From Bacillota bacterium (GTDB lineage Bacteria; Bacillota; Clostridia; Lachnospirales; Lachnospiraceae): 64,000 bases of DNA. The notes below the pieces were generated by a model that made no database searches, was not told the origin of the DNA, and saw only the letters and a list, made by a program, of their open reading frames with translations. This document shows, in pieces, positions 1-8,146 of this stretch (position 1 is the first letter of the stretch; the number at the start of each line of letters is the position of its first letter). A program made the position numbers and the translations under genes. The stretch spans positions 62,001-126,000 of the forward strand of contig JAEVYT010000021.1 of the NCBI GenBank assembly GCA_023392615.1. Reading direction: 5' to 3'.

Positions 1-91
1 ATTTGTTACATTTAATTTGCTATTTGGTTACCGTTGTATATTTAATAGAAACAGTTGATTGTTATGATTTATTTACAAGGAGGCGATTAAT

Positions 92-1201
92 ATGAAATAT
101 AAAAAACCAACAAGAATCATAATTGTACTAATGTTACTATTAAGCTTAAATGCATGTGGTATAAAAAACGAGAGCAGAGTTATCACTAAACAGCCGGGAG
201 GGTCAATTACAGTAATCGATAAGGGCGATAAGAAAACACAGGAGCCAATTATATCAGTTGAGAAAATCGAACGACTTTCAAATGTTGAGATATCGGATTG
301 GCTGGACGAGGATACTGTAATTGTATCCAAAGATAATGATACTTTGGGCAAGATGACCCTATCAGAGTTAAAGGATACTTATCCCAAGAGCTTGTATTAT
401 TATAATATTAAGACCAAAGAATATAAGTCAATTAAGGAACAAAAGAATGTATATCTGGGAGGAGCCACTCTATCTGCAGATAAAAAGTATCTGTTATATT
501 CAGAGTATGTCCTGGGTGATCCTGCTTACTACGTAATGAATCTTAATACCAAGGACACCTTTGGTATTATGGGAAATGATATCGGTGGAGCTAAGAGTGC
601 CGTATGGTTTGGGAATGAAGTAGCAGGTGCGTCATACAAAAATGGTGCATATCTGGCGAGTGTATCCGGAGATATCTCGGTGCTAGGTGGTCTGAAGGAT
701 GAATCAGTCTTTATCCTTCGAGTAACAAAGGACAATGTTTACTATAATACGGAAGATGATACTTCCTTAATTAAGATGAATCGTACCACAAGGGAGAAAA
801 CAAAACTTAATCTAAAGAATGTATTTAATGTCGTTCTCTCTGATGATGAAACAAAAATGCTGGTGATTCAAAGTGACAACACAAAAAATACTCTGTTGCT
901 ATGCAATCTTGATGGCAGTAATCAGGTAAAAATTGCAGAAGGCACTGATATTGGCGGCGTTTCCTGGTCAGCAGATCAGAGAATGATTGCTTATAACGTC
1001 AAAAGTGATGGAACAAATGCAAAAGTGAGCGGACTTTATGTATACGATATCCTGACTGCAAAAGTCACACAAATAGCAGTAGATGTCCAAAATGCATCCA
1101 CTTGTTGGAGCCCTAAGGGAGATAAATTAATGTTTACACAGTGGAATGGTGATGTATATGACAGTAATATTGTTTATTTAAAATCATCCATTCAAAAGTG
1201 A
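92..1201 (+). CDS. Lipoprotein with TolB-like beta-propeller repeats
   Basis: A 369-residue exported protein. The N terminus has lysines, a hydrophobic stretch at about residues 8-20 and a lipobox ending in LNAC with the lipidated cysteine at residue 22, so it should be anchored to the outer face of the membrane. The remainder has repeated blocks of the type LSxDxxxLxx / WSxDxxxIAY / WSPKGDKLMF, typical of TolB/WD40-like propellers. Such proteins usually act as binding or scaffold modules; no substrate can be read from the sequence. The ATG at 92 follows an AAGGAGG site at about 78. It is a single gene followed by a stem-loop. Function unknown beyond surface location. Confidence 0.72.
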   Translation: MKYKKPTRIIIVLMLLLSLNACGIKNESRVITKQPGGSITVIDKGDKKTQEPIISVEKIERLSNVEISDWLDEDTVIVSKDNDTLGKMTLSELKDTYPKSLYYYNIKTKEYKSIKEQKNVYLGGATLSADKKYLLYSEYVLGDPAYYVMNLNTKDTFGIMGNDIGGAKSAVWFGNEVAGASYKNGAYLASVSGDISVLGGLKDESVFILRVTKDNVYYNTEDDTSLIKMNRTTREKTKLNLKNVFNVVLSDDETKMLVIQSDNTKNTLLLCNLDGSNQVKIAEGTDIGGVSWSADQRMIAYNVKSDGTNAKVSGLYVYDILTAKVTQIAVDVQNASTCWSPKGDKLMFTQWNGDVYDSNIVYLKSSIQK

Positions 1202-1258
1202 TCATGGGAACTCTGGATGCGGAGTATCTCCAAAAGAAAAAGTAGATAACTATTCAGA

Positions 1259-1292
1259 ACCTCTCAGGACGTTTGTCTTGGGAGGTATTTGT
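1259..1292 (+). terminator. Stem-loop after lipoprotein gene
   Basis: Arms CCTCTCAGGAC and GTCTTGGGAGG pair with two G-U wobbles around a short loop, about 60 bases after the lipoprotein stop. The following T-tract is poor, so this is a weak or non-canonical terminator. Confidence 0.4.
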
Positions 1293-1780
1293 ATGCACTT
1301 ATGCTGAATTATGGTAAAGTAAGTTAGAGAGGGTAAACCAACTAAGCAAAATAAGTGGGGATAGATACTATGAATAATAAAAATAATAAAAACGAGGCAG
1401 CCAAAGGGTGGATGTTTATTAAATGATCGGGCATGTCCTACGAGTTCGACCTGTTAGGCTAAAGTTTAAGGTCGATTACTTTGACAAGTATACTACTTTG
1501 GATTTGAAACCAATATCTGAGATGTAGGGCTTATATCAAAAACTGTAGTGAAATATTCGATGTATATAGTACTGGGAGAGGGTATTACATATGTGATTAT
1601 TGGCGACTTGAATAAAGAACAGGCGGCAAAATTATCTTGTTATTATAACAAGAAGTAAGAATTGGGTATGCAACGGTTCGTTGCGGAATTTCCAAGGCTA
1701 AAGGGTAGAATTATTATATAAAATGATATAGTATTAATTCGATAAGGTAAAAGATTTATTACATATGGGGAGAAAATTGT
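1293..1780 (+). other. Gene-poor stretch with short decayed ORFs
   Basis: No intact gene is visible. A ribosome-site-like GTGGGG precedes a tiny ORF at 1371-1425 (MNNKNNKNEAAKGWMFIK). A second open stretch of about 45 codons ends at the TAA at 1656-1658 and reads ...VIIGDLNKEQAAKLSCYYNKK without a convincing start. It looks like the tail of a broken gene, but I do not recognise the family. The last 60 bases probably hold the promoter of the XRE gene. Confidence 0.3.
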
Positions 1781-2398
1781 ATGAGCTTTGGAACTAAAAT
1801 GGCGGAACAAAGAAAAAAACAGGGTATTACACAGGAAAAATTAGCTGAACAACTAGGGGTAACACGTCAGACAATATCGAAATGGGAATTAGATCAGTCT
1901 ACTCCGGATATAAATTATATTAGTCAGCTTAGTGATATTTTTTCTGTAACAACTGATTATCTTATTAAAGAAAAGTTTCAGGATAAGGATACATTTGTGC
2001 AAGGAGAGATGGAGAGTAAGCAAACAATTTCTCGGATGGAAAAAGGTCTAACTCATTTGCAAATCTGTGGAGTTTTATTAGCTGTAATTGGAGGAATTTC
2101 ATTTGCTTTAGGATTATTTTTTGGACCTTATAATGGAGAGTGGCTATTAGGAATTGCAATAGGAATACCGATTATTATTATTGGGATAGAAATGATTATT
2201 GTAAAAAAGGCAGTATTACTGACTGTTATATGGACTGTTTGGATATTTTTCTTCATTTCGACTGGTCTTAATGTTATACTAACTGGAAGAGTTCTTTCGG
2301 TAAATATATTTACGGTGTCTGGTATCATTAAGATTATCTTACTAATTGGATTTGTGGCGTTGATAATTAATAAATTCCGTAATACTCGTAAGTTTTAA
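1781..2398 (+). CDS. XRE-family regulator with C-terminal membrane segments
   Basis: A 205-residue protein. Residues 1-65 are a Cro/CI-type helix-turn-helix (GITQEKLAEQLGVTRQTISKWE), followed by a short linker. Residues 92-200 hold about four hydrophobic helices. Membrane-bound XRE proteins of this layout are common in Clostridia and are thought to link a membrane signal to transcription; the signal here is unknown. The ATG follows a GGGGAG site with good spacing. It stands alone, with a probable terminator at 2461-2496. Confidence 0.8.
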   Translation: MSFGTKMAEQRKKQGITQEKLAEQLGVTRQTISKWELDQSTPDINYISQLSDIFSVTTDYLIKEKFQDKDTFVQGEMESKQTISRMEKGLTHLQICGVLLAVIGGISFALGLFFGPYNGEWLLGIAIGIPIIIIGIEMIIVKKAVLLTVIWTVWIFFFISTGLNVILTGRVLSVNIFTVSGIIKIILLIGFVALIINKFRNTRKF

Positions 2399-2460
2399 CC
2401 TCAAAAAAAGAGAATTATTGATTTATATAGATTGGATTCATGAATGATAGCTTGTTTAAA

Positions 2461-2496
2461 AGACTCCAGGGAGTTTATTCTCAGGGAGTTTTTTTA
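2461..2496 (+). terminator. Probable terminator of the XRE gene
   Basis: Short stem ACTCC / GGAGT, extended by a G-T and an A-T pair, with a 17-base loop and a run of seven Ts. The motif GACTCCAGGG recurs in the stronger terminator at 6088-6123. Confidence 0.5.
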
Positions 2497-2798
2497 TGCA
2501 TCGTGAAGTAATCATCTGAGATGATCTAACATTAGCGGAGCGAAGGTGAGGTTGTGTCTTACGATTCGCAAGTAATTGGGTGTTGTTGAGATAAGTTTCA
2601 GGATGTATGCCTTGGAAAATTTTTATATTTTTTGAAAATAGTTGTAACATTTTGCGTTTTGCTGTTATATTTATTGAAGTGGATTCAATATTATATAAAA
2701 TCATGCAAGAGATAGAAAAAGATTCAAGTAGCCGAATATTGACTAAAAAATCCTGTCTATAGATACATAGGGCACTATTAGATAAGAGGAGGGAGTAC
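2497..2798 (+). promoter_or_regulatory. Upstream region of the ECF sigma gene with candidate ECF-type promoter
   Basis: About 300 bases without a gene. TGTAAC at 2643-2648 carries the AAC core typical of ECF -35 elements and is followed 15 bases later by GTTATAT. A very similar pair lies at 6199-6228 in front of another small gene. This could be the autoregulated promoter of the sigma factor that follows. The two boxes differ in spacing (15 versus 17), so this is only a hypothesis. Confidence 0.3.
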
Positions 2799-3356
2799 AT
2801 GGAGGATAATCAAATTGTAAAGTTGTATTGGGATCGCAATCAGCTTGCCATCGAGGAAAGTAGAAAGTCATATGATAAATTACTCAAACGCATCTCAATA
2901 AACATATTGGCGAGCTTCGAAGACAGTGAAGAATGTGTAAATGATACATACCTTAACGCTTGGAATGCTATTCCACCACAAAAGCCAAATAGCTTGGCTG
3001 CATATCTAGGACGCATTACCCGTAACCTGTCCATTAATCGTTGGCATGAATATCATGCAAAAAAGCGTTATAATGGAGGTGTTGTTTTACTTTCTGAACT
3101 ATCAGATTGTATTCCGGCGTCAAATTCAGTAGAGGATGAGATTGAAACGGAAGAATTAACACAAGTAATCAATAATTGGCTACGAACATTACTGGAGGAA
3201 GACAGAATTTTATTTCTTAGAAGGTATTGGTATTGTGAAAGTGTAAAAGTATTGGCGAAGGAGTATTCCACAACACCTAATAAACTGGCTGGGCGCATGT
3301 TTCGATTGCGTATAAAACTAAAACAAACTCTAGAAGGGGAAGGGATTTGTCTATGA
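2799..3356 (+). CDS. ECF-like RNA polymerase sigma-70 family factor
   Basis: A 185-residue sigma factor. Region 2 is visible at about residues 10-90 (ASFEDSEECVNDTYLNAWNAIPP, then LAAYLGRITRNLSINRW). Region 4 is at about 130-180 (LLEEDRILFLRRYWYCESVKVLAKEYST), with the usual acidic linker between. It should direct RNA polymerase to a small regulon in response to an envelope or extracellular signal. The ATG follows GAGGAGGG. The stop codon overlaps the start of the serpin gene (ATGA at 3353-3356), so the two are translationally coupled. The adjacent membrane proteins are likely its regulators or targets. Confidence 0.85.
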   Translation: MEDNQIVKLYWDRNQLAIEESRKSYDKLLKRISINILASFEDSEECVNDTYLNAWNAIPPQKPNSLAAYLGRITRNLSINRWHEYHAKKRYNGGVVLLSELSDCIPASNSVEDEIETEELTQVINNWLRTLLEEDRILFLRRYWYCESVKVLAKEYSTTPNKLAGRMFRLRIKLKQTLEGEGICL

Positions 3357-4738
3357 AAGAGAAGAAAATATTCGATGCTATTACTAACGTTGATGATGAA
3401 TTAATTGAAGATACAAGAAAGCATATAACCCCAAAAACGAAAAAGAGAAGTATGAAATGGGTGGTTGTAGCAGCTAGTTTCATTATTGCTGTTAGCGCAG
3501 GTCTGATTGGGTTAGGAATTACCAAGAATCCAAGTAATAGTAATACTCCTGGGAAGCAAATCATGGCAGCAGTTTTTCCAAAAGCCTATGCATATGGAGA
3601 TACTGACCCTAGGCTTGATGAAATGAATGGAAAACCAGTGAAGGAGTCTTTCCTAAAAGCAGTGAATCAATTTGCATATAAAACGACCGCAGACATAATT
3701 GCAAAGAATTCAGGTAATATCAACTATTCTCCGATATCACTTTATTATGCTTTGTCCCTAGCATCTACAGGCGCGAATGGAACTACGGAATCGGAGATGC
3801 TCACTTTGCTAGGGGTTGATTCGAAAGAGGAGCTATCGTTACAATGTAAAAACCTTTATTATCGCTTCTTCTTTGATAATAAAATTGGAAAGCTTAGACT
3901 TGGTAATTCTCTTTGGATGGATAAAGGTATCGTATGGAAAGATCACTTTATTAACAATGCTGCTAAAAACTTATACGCATCAACATTTAGTGTTAATTTT
4001 AAAAACAAGAATACTTCAAAGTTAATGTCAGATTGGGTTTCTGAGAATACAGGTGGAACAATCAAACCCCATATCAAACCGGATCCAATGCAAGTATTAT
4101 CGATTATGAATACAATATACTTCTACGATCAGTGGGATGATGAATTTGATACAGCGTTAAATACGAAAGATGCATTTCACTTAACGGACGGGAAAACAGT
4201 AAATAGTGATTTTATGCATATGACCCATATTAGCCATGGGTTTATAAAGGGAGAAGGATACGTACGTTCTGATCTTAGTCTGAAGAATAATAACAGAATG
4301 GTGTTTATCCTACCGGATAAAAACGTTTCTGCACGCGATTTACTGTCTTCCCCAAAAAAAATTCAGACAATGTTTGAAAGCGAAATAAAAGATTATGGTA
4401 AGGTTGTTTGGACTGTCCCCAAATTTAAATTTGGATCCGATTTAAATCTAAATAATACATTAAAGACCTTGGGAATTAAATCAGCATTTGGGAAAAATGC
4501 GGACTTTTCAGGTATAACTGATTCACAAGTTGGCATATCAAGTGTACGCCAACAGACGCATATCGGTATCGATGAAAAGGGAGTAGAAGCAACAGCATTT
4601 ACACAAATAGATATGGCTGGGGCTGCTATGCCAAAGGACACGATTGAAATGAATTTGAATCGTCCATTTATCTATGGGATTCTTACCAATGACAATACCC
4701 TATTATTCTTGGGCGTATGTGAAAATCCTACTGATTAA
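3353..4738 (+). CDS. Membrane-anchored serpin with anti-sigma-like N terminus
   Basis: A 461-residue protein. Residues 1-35 (MKEKKIFDAITNVDDELIED...) resemble the cytosolic heads of proteins encoded beside ECF factors in Lachnospiraceae. Residues 36-55 form one transmembrane helix. Residues 100-460 are a full serpin fold placed outside the cell, with NYSPISLYYALSLASTGANGTT near 124-144, the hinge DEKGVEATAFTQ at 407-418 and the serpin signature LNRPFIYGI at 435-443. Hinge position P15 is Gly, P12 Ala and P10 Ala, as in inhibitory serpins, but P14 is Val and P9 Phe, so inhibition is plausible rather than certain. I chose ATG 3353 over an upstream TTG because it forms an ATGA overlap with the sigma gene and lies 8 bases after GAAGGGGAAGGG. 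Confidence 0.82.
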   Translation: MKEKKIFDAITNVDDELIEDTRKHITPKTKKRSMKWVVVAASFIIAVSAGLIGLGITKNPSNSNTPGKQIMAAVFPKAYAYGDTDPRLDEMNGKPVKESFLKAVNQFAYKTTADIIAKNSGNINYSPISLYYALSLASTGANGTTESEMLTLLGVDSKEELSLQCKNLYYRFFFDNKIGKLRLGNSLWMDKGIVWKDHFINNAAKNLYASTFSVNFKNKNTSKLMSDWVSENTGGTIKPHIKPDPMQVLSIMNTIYFYDQWDDEFDTALNTKDAFHLTDGKTVNSDFMHMTHISHGFIKGEGYVRSDLSLKNNNRMVFILPDKNVSARDLLSSPKKIQTMFESEIKDYGKVVWTVPKFKFGSDLNLNNTLKTLGIKSAFGKNADFSGITDSQVGISSVRQQTHIGIDEKGVEATAFTQIDMAGAAMPKDTIEMNLNRPFIYGILTNDNTLLFLGVCENPTD

Positions 4739-4811
4739 TTGATGGGTGCAATATAAGATTAAAAATGTCGTTTTACTTTTTATAAGGACTTATGGAACAT
4801 GGAGGATGAAG

Positions 4812-5048
4812 ATGGATGATTAATGAAAGTATATCAAGGAAGCGAAGGAATACAAATCAAAACGAAAAACATTACTTGCAAAATATGGAGTAGCAGCAGC
4901 GGTACTGGTTACAGTATTCTTAGGTTTTGCAGTTTATGTTATGCCACATATTAGTCATAATTCATATACTTCAGATGATCAAAAGCGAACAAATTCATTG
5001 GATAACAGTAAGTTAGCAGAAAACGAAGCAGAAGAAAGAGTAGATTGA
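4812..5048 (+). pseudogene. Broken anti-sigma-like membrane protein
   Basis: After GGAGG, an ATG at 4812 reads MDD and then meets TAA and TGA. The same frame then continues open to the TGA at 5046-5048 as KYIKEAKEYKSKRKTLLAKY..., with a hydrophobic helix (GVAAAVLVTVFLGFAVYVM) and a polar tail. One lost T near 4820 and one extra G near 4829 would restore a single reading frame of about 78 codons beginning MDDLMKYIKEAKEY. The charged head plus single-helix layout resembles the N terminus of the neighbouring serpin and of ECF-associated anti-sigma proteins. Either it is a decayed gene or the sequence has two indels. Confidence 0.5.
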
Positions 5049-6076
5049 TAAAAATGGAACCATATTATTATAGTCATATGAATAAACAACAGCAAAGAAT
5101 ATACCAAGTTATCAAGAGTGGACTAGAGGTATATTCACAAAGTATTGATGTTCAAAGAATTGATGGAACAGAGTTGAGTGAAATATTTCACAAGTTAAGA
5201 TTGGATTGTCCGGAGATGTTTTACGCTTCAACGTTTCGTTATTCTTTCTACGAGGATTCCACTCTGGTAAAGATAAAGCCGGTCTACCTGTTTGAAAAGA
5301 ATAAAATTAAAGAACATCAGAAGGCAATGAGCGTCCGGGTTGAGAAGCTTACACGAGTCGTAAAAGATAAAAATGACTGGGAGAAGGAGCAATATATCCA
5401 TGATTTTATCTGCGAAAATGTGACTTATGATAAGTTGAAGAAACAATATTCCCATGAAATCCTAGGTCCATTGGGTCAGGGGGTCGGTGTATGTGAGGGA
5501 ATCGCGAAAGCCGTAAAAGTACTTTGTGATAAGCTTTCTATTCCGTGTATTGTTGTGATATCCGAGAATAATCCGGAAAAGAATATCAAATATCGTCACG
5601 CATGGAATGTGATACGAATTAATGGAGTATGGTATCATATCGATGCAACGTTTGATAATACATTAGGGAAAAAAGAAGTGAGATATGATTATTATAATTT
5701 GGATGATAAAAGTATCTTTAAAGATCATGAACCAGTGATCTACAAAGTTCCTGTGTGCAACGAAGGGGATCATTTTTATTATAAAGAGAAAAAGCTTTCC
5801 TTCACTAAGCTGGAAGAGGTAGCAAAGCGCTGCCAACAAGCAATTAAAAAGGGAAAAGGACTAACCTTTCATTGGAGAGGTGGATATCTCACAAAAGTAG
5901 TGATGGAGGAAATGCTACATATTATAGCAGGGGTAGCAAAGGAAAAGAACATGCACAGCCAGGTATCGATAAACTGGCCACAGGCAGTCGTTCGTGTGAA
6001 ATACATACAGGAACAGATAGAAGATACAGTGAAGCTGGAAGATGCATATGAAGAAGAGAATGATGCGGTATCATAG
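5045..6076 (+). CDS. Transglutaminase-like cysteine protease-fold protein
   Basis: A 343-residue protein with no signal peptide. The transglutaminase core is complete: Cys150 in GVGVCEGIAKA, His185 in RHAWNVIRING and Asp200 in WYHIDATFDN, preceded by the helical segment EKEQYIHDFICENVTYD. This fold is found in peptidases and amidases as well as transglutaminases, so the substrate is open. The start is either TTG 5045, which overlaps the stop of the preceding broken ORF, or ATG 5054. The gene is the last of the ECF-sigma/serpin cluster and is closed by a strong terminator, so it is probably a member of the same regulon. Confidence 0.78.
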   Translation: MIKMEPYYYSHMNKQQQRIYQVIKSGLEVYSQSIDVQRIDGTELSEIFHKLRLDCPEMFYASTFRYSFYEDSTLVKIKPVYLFEKNKIKEHQKAMSVRVEKLTRVVKDKNDWEKEQYIHDFICENVTYDKLKKQYSHEILGPLGQGVGVCEGIAKAVKVLCDKLSIPCIVVISENNPEKNIKYRHAWNVIRINGVWYHIDATFDNTLGKKEVRYDYYNLDDKSIFKDHEPVIYKVPVCNEGDHFYYKEKKLSFTKLEEVAKRCQQAIKKGKGLTFHWRGGYLTKVVMEEMLHIIAGVAKEKNMHSQVSINWPQAVVRVKYIQEQIEDTVKLEDAYEEENDAVS

Positions 6077-6087
6077 AATAAAGCCCA

Positions 6088-6123
6088 GAGACTCCAGGGG
6101 ATTCACCCCTGGGGTTCTTTTTT
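6088..6123 (+). terminator. Strong intrinsic terminator of the ECF/serpin operon
   Basis: Arms ACTCCAGGGG and CCCCTGGGGT pair around the 5-base loop ATTCA, followed by a T-rich run. Confidence 0.9.
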
Positions 6124-6197
6124 GTGGTACAATGCAAATGACACCTTACTATAGCAATCTACGGATGGGACATGCTTAAGGCTAAACTGCTATATTG

Positions 6198-6229
6198 TTG
6201 TAACATTTTTTTCTTTATATTGTTATATT
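6198..6229 (+). promoter_or_regulatory. Candidate ECF-type promoter
   Basis: TTGTAAC at 6198-6204 is followed 17 bases later by GTTATATTA. It closely matches the box at 2643-2668 upstream of the ECF gene, so it could be a second target of that sigma factor. A weak housekeeping promoter is the alternative. Confidence 0.3.
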
Positions 6230-6274
6230 ACTATAAGCGCTACCTATGTAAAAGGAGACAGATGTGTCATTAGT

Positions 6275-6481
6275 ATGTTTAAATACATGGCAAAACAAAA
6301 AGCATTTAATAAAACGATAAAAAGTGGCTATTCATCAAAACATTATAAGGAGGTCGCTGACAATGTTGCGAAAAATGGACTAAATATTTACGGGTTTACG
6401 GTTGTAGCTCAAAAAAGTGAGCTAATAAAAATCAGCAACGAAGATGGGGTGTCTTATATTTATACAATACCGTCACAATAG
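6275..6481 (+). CDS. Small hypothetical protein
   Basis: A 68-residue ORF, basic in its first half and beta-rich in its second (NIYGFTVVAQKSELIKISNEDGVSYIYTIP). It has no membrane helix and I do not recognise the family. A GGAG lies about 18 bases before the ATG, farther than usual, so translation is uncertain. It is the only ORF directly after the ECF-type promoter-like box at 6198. Confidence 0.4.
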   Translation: MFKYMAKQKAFNKTIKSGYSSKHYKEVADNVAKNGLNIYGFTVVAQKSELIKISNEDGVSYIYTIPSQ

Positions 6482-6709
6482 GGAAATCAAGATTCTTGGT
6501 TAAATCATAGGGATGGATGTTTAAGTAAGTAGTGATGCCTATACTAAAATAGCTAAATAATTCTCTAAATACTCTAAGCATATTATATGACAGAATATAT
6601 ATTAAAAGGAGGTTCCAAAAGGTTACTATGTAAGGGATATAGACAGATATGGCAACAAATGTTAAGATAAATGAGATCGGATTTGCCATAATAGGGGGAG
6701 GTTTCATCA
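6482..6709 (+). other. Intergenic region, no gene seen
   Basis: About 230 bases. An AAAGGAGG followed by an ATG near 6627 gives only a two-codon ORF. GGGGGAGG at the end is the ribosome site of the next gene. Nothing else is evident. Confidence 0.4.
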
Positions 6710-6943
6710 ATGGATGTATTATTAATCATAGCACCTATCATAATTGTAGTTCTTGCTTTTTATCAGATACTGCTGCCAATGAAGCAGAAGAGATTCTCAG
6801 TTATAAATAAATTAATATGTATTCTTGCATTGATTGTTTTGGTTAGTGGATATCTTACTTCATTTAATAATTATCAAACAATTACTTTATCATTTGTATT
6901 AATAGGATTATCAGTCATATTTAGTACAATAATAAAAAGATAG
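6710..6943 (+). CDS. Small three-helix membrane protein
   Basis: A 77-residue hydrophobic protein with three predicted helices at about residues 2-22, 33-50 and 55-74, and a basic patch (MKQKRFSVINK) after the first. The ATG follows GGGGGAGG with good spacing. The stop lies 17 bases before the ArsR-type regulator, so the two are probably co-transcribed. Function unknown; it may be a membrane partner of the regulator/ABC module that follows. Confidence 0.6.
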   Translation: MDVLLIIAPIIIVVLAFYQILLPMKQKRFSVINKLICILALIVLVSGYLTSFNNYQTITLSFVLIGLSVIFSTIIKR

Positions 6944-6960
6944 TAGGAGGATATTCATGT

Positions 6961-7992
6961 ATGCAAGATAAAACATTAAATCAGATGGACCCTATCTTTG
7001 AGACATTGGGGTTGTTGTTAGTCAGTTACAATCTGGAAGAAGTAAAGAATGAGATGAAAAAGCTACTCTCTGATATGGGATTTGATAAGGAACACTTTTA
7101 CTCACAGAATTTCAAAACATATGATAAATATGTTCAAATCTTTCTAAAAAACAGAGTCGAAAGTAAGGAAACAAGTGACTTTTTTAATGAAAAAGATTCA
7201 AATTACATTACCATACTTCTGTCTCTTATTGTTGAAAACAAAAATTGGTTTGAGTCACAGGATCTTATAACTGAAGAAGAAATTAATTCTCAGATTTTTT
7301 ATATATGCAAAGCAGTTTTAGAGGACGAGACAGATATGGAGAGCCCGAAATCTCTGGATGAGATTGTGTCTTTTTTGGATAATAGTGCTCTTGAGTCAGA
7401 AGCGAAATGGAAATTGCTTCGCATAATGCAGAATCCTATCAAACATATAAAACAGATTATTGACATAATAAATTCCAATATGAATAGTTATCATAAGGCT
7501 GTGAAAGAGATTGCCGGATCGTTGGAAAAGCTACTTAATCAGTATAATATGATGGAGATAAAATCCGGGGATAAAAGATTTTATGAAGTTAAGAAGGCAT
7601 TTACAGAATCGGCAGTAGTATATCCATCTCTAGCTTTTCCGTTATCACAGATGTTATTTGAAAATAGTTGTTACTATGGATTGCTTTGTGAAAAGATAGT
7701 AAAGAACGGAAAAATACGTAATAACTCCAAAGAATTGCTACTTCTCAAATTGAAAGCATTAAGTGACAATAGCAAACTGGGTATTATTGCTTCGCTCAAA
7801 GTAAGTCCAAAGTATAATTTGGAAATAGCACAGCAGCTGGGGTTAACAGCTGCAACCATGTCCCATCACATGACTGCACTATTAAACTGTAATTTAGTAG
7901 GAATCGAGAAGAAAGATGGTAAGGTATACTATCATTTAGAAAAGGAAAATCTGCAAGAGTTAATCAAAGAGTTGGAAGAGACATTGTTATAA
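6961..7992 (+). CDS. ArsR-type winged-helix transcriptional regulator (long form)
   Basis: A 343-residue protein. The last 90 residues are a clear ArsR-family winged helix (LKALSDNSKLGIIASLKVSPKYNLEIAQQLGLTAATMSHHMTALLNCNLVGIEKKDGKVYYHL). The first 250 residues are an uncharacterised, mostly helical sensor region without metal-binding cysteines. Long ArsR-like proteins of this type usually repress a neighbouring transporter. Two matching palindromes flank the promoter of the ABC gene downstream (8052-8131), and these are its likely operators. The start follows TAGGAGG at 6944. Confidence 0.8.
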   Translation: MQDKTLNQMDPIFETLGLLLVSYNLEEVKNEMKKLLSDMGFDKEHFYSQNFKTYDKYVQIFLKNRVESKETSDFFNEKDSNYITILLSLIVENKNWFESQDLITEEEINSQIFYICKAVLEDETDMESPKSLDEIVSFLDNSALESEAKWKLLRIMQNPIKHIKQIIDIINSNMNSYHKAVKEIAGSLEKLLNQYNMMEIKSGDKRFYEVKKAFTESAVVYPSLAFPLSQMLFENSCYYGLLCEKIVKNGKIRNNSKELLLLKLKALSDNSKLGIIASLKVSPKYNLEIAQQLGLTAATMSHHMTALLNCNLVGIEKKDGKVYYHLEKENLQELIKELEETLL

Positions 7993-8015
7993 TATTATAA
8001 GTGGATTTTACAAAG

Positions 8016-8040
8016 TTCCCGGCATATACCGGGAATTTTT
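8016..8040 (+). terminator. Intrinsic terminator after the ArsR-type gene
   Basis: TTCCCGG / CCGGGAA stem with a 6-base loop and five Ts. It separates the regulator transcript from the ABC exporter. Confidence 0.9.
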
Positions 8041-8051
8041 CATGTCGATAA

Positions 8052-8131
8052 TTAGATATACATCTAACATAGTTGACTTTAATAAAATAATAATATATGA
8101 TAAAGACATAACTAATTAGATATATGTCTAA
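8052..8131 (+). promoter_or_regulatory. Promoter flanked by two palindromic operators
   Basis: TTGACT (8073-8078), a 17-base spacer and TATGAT (8096-8101) make a near-consensus promoter for the ABC exporter. TTAGATATACATCTAA lies at 8052-8067 and TTAGATATATGTCTAA at 8116-8131, one on each side, with centres 64 bases apart. Two nearly identical palindromes around one promoter strongly suggest repressor binding, most likely by the ArsR-type protein just upstream. Confidence 0.75.
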
Positions 8132-8146
8132 TATATAGGAGGGATT

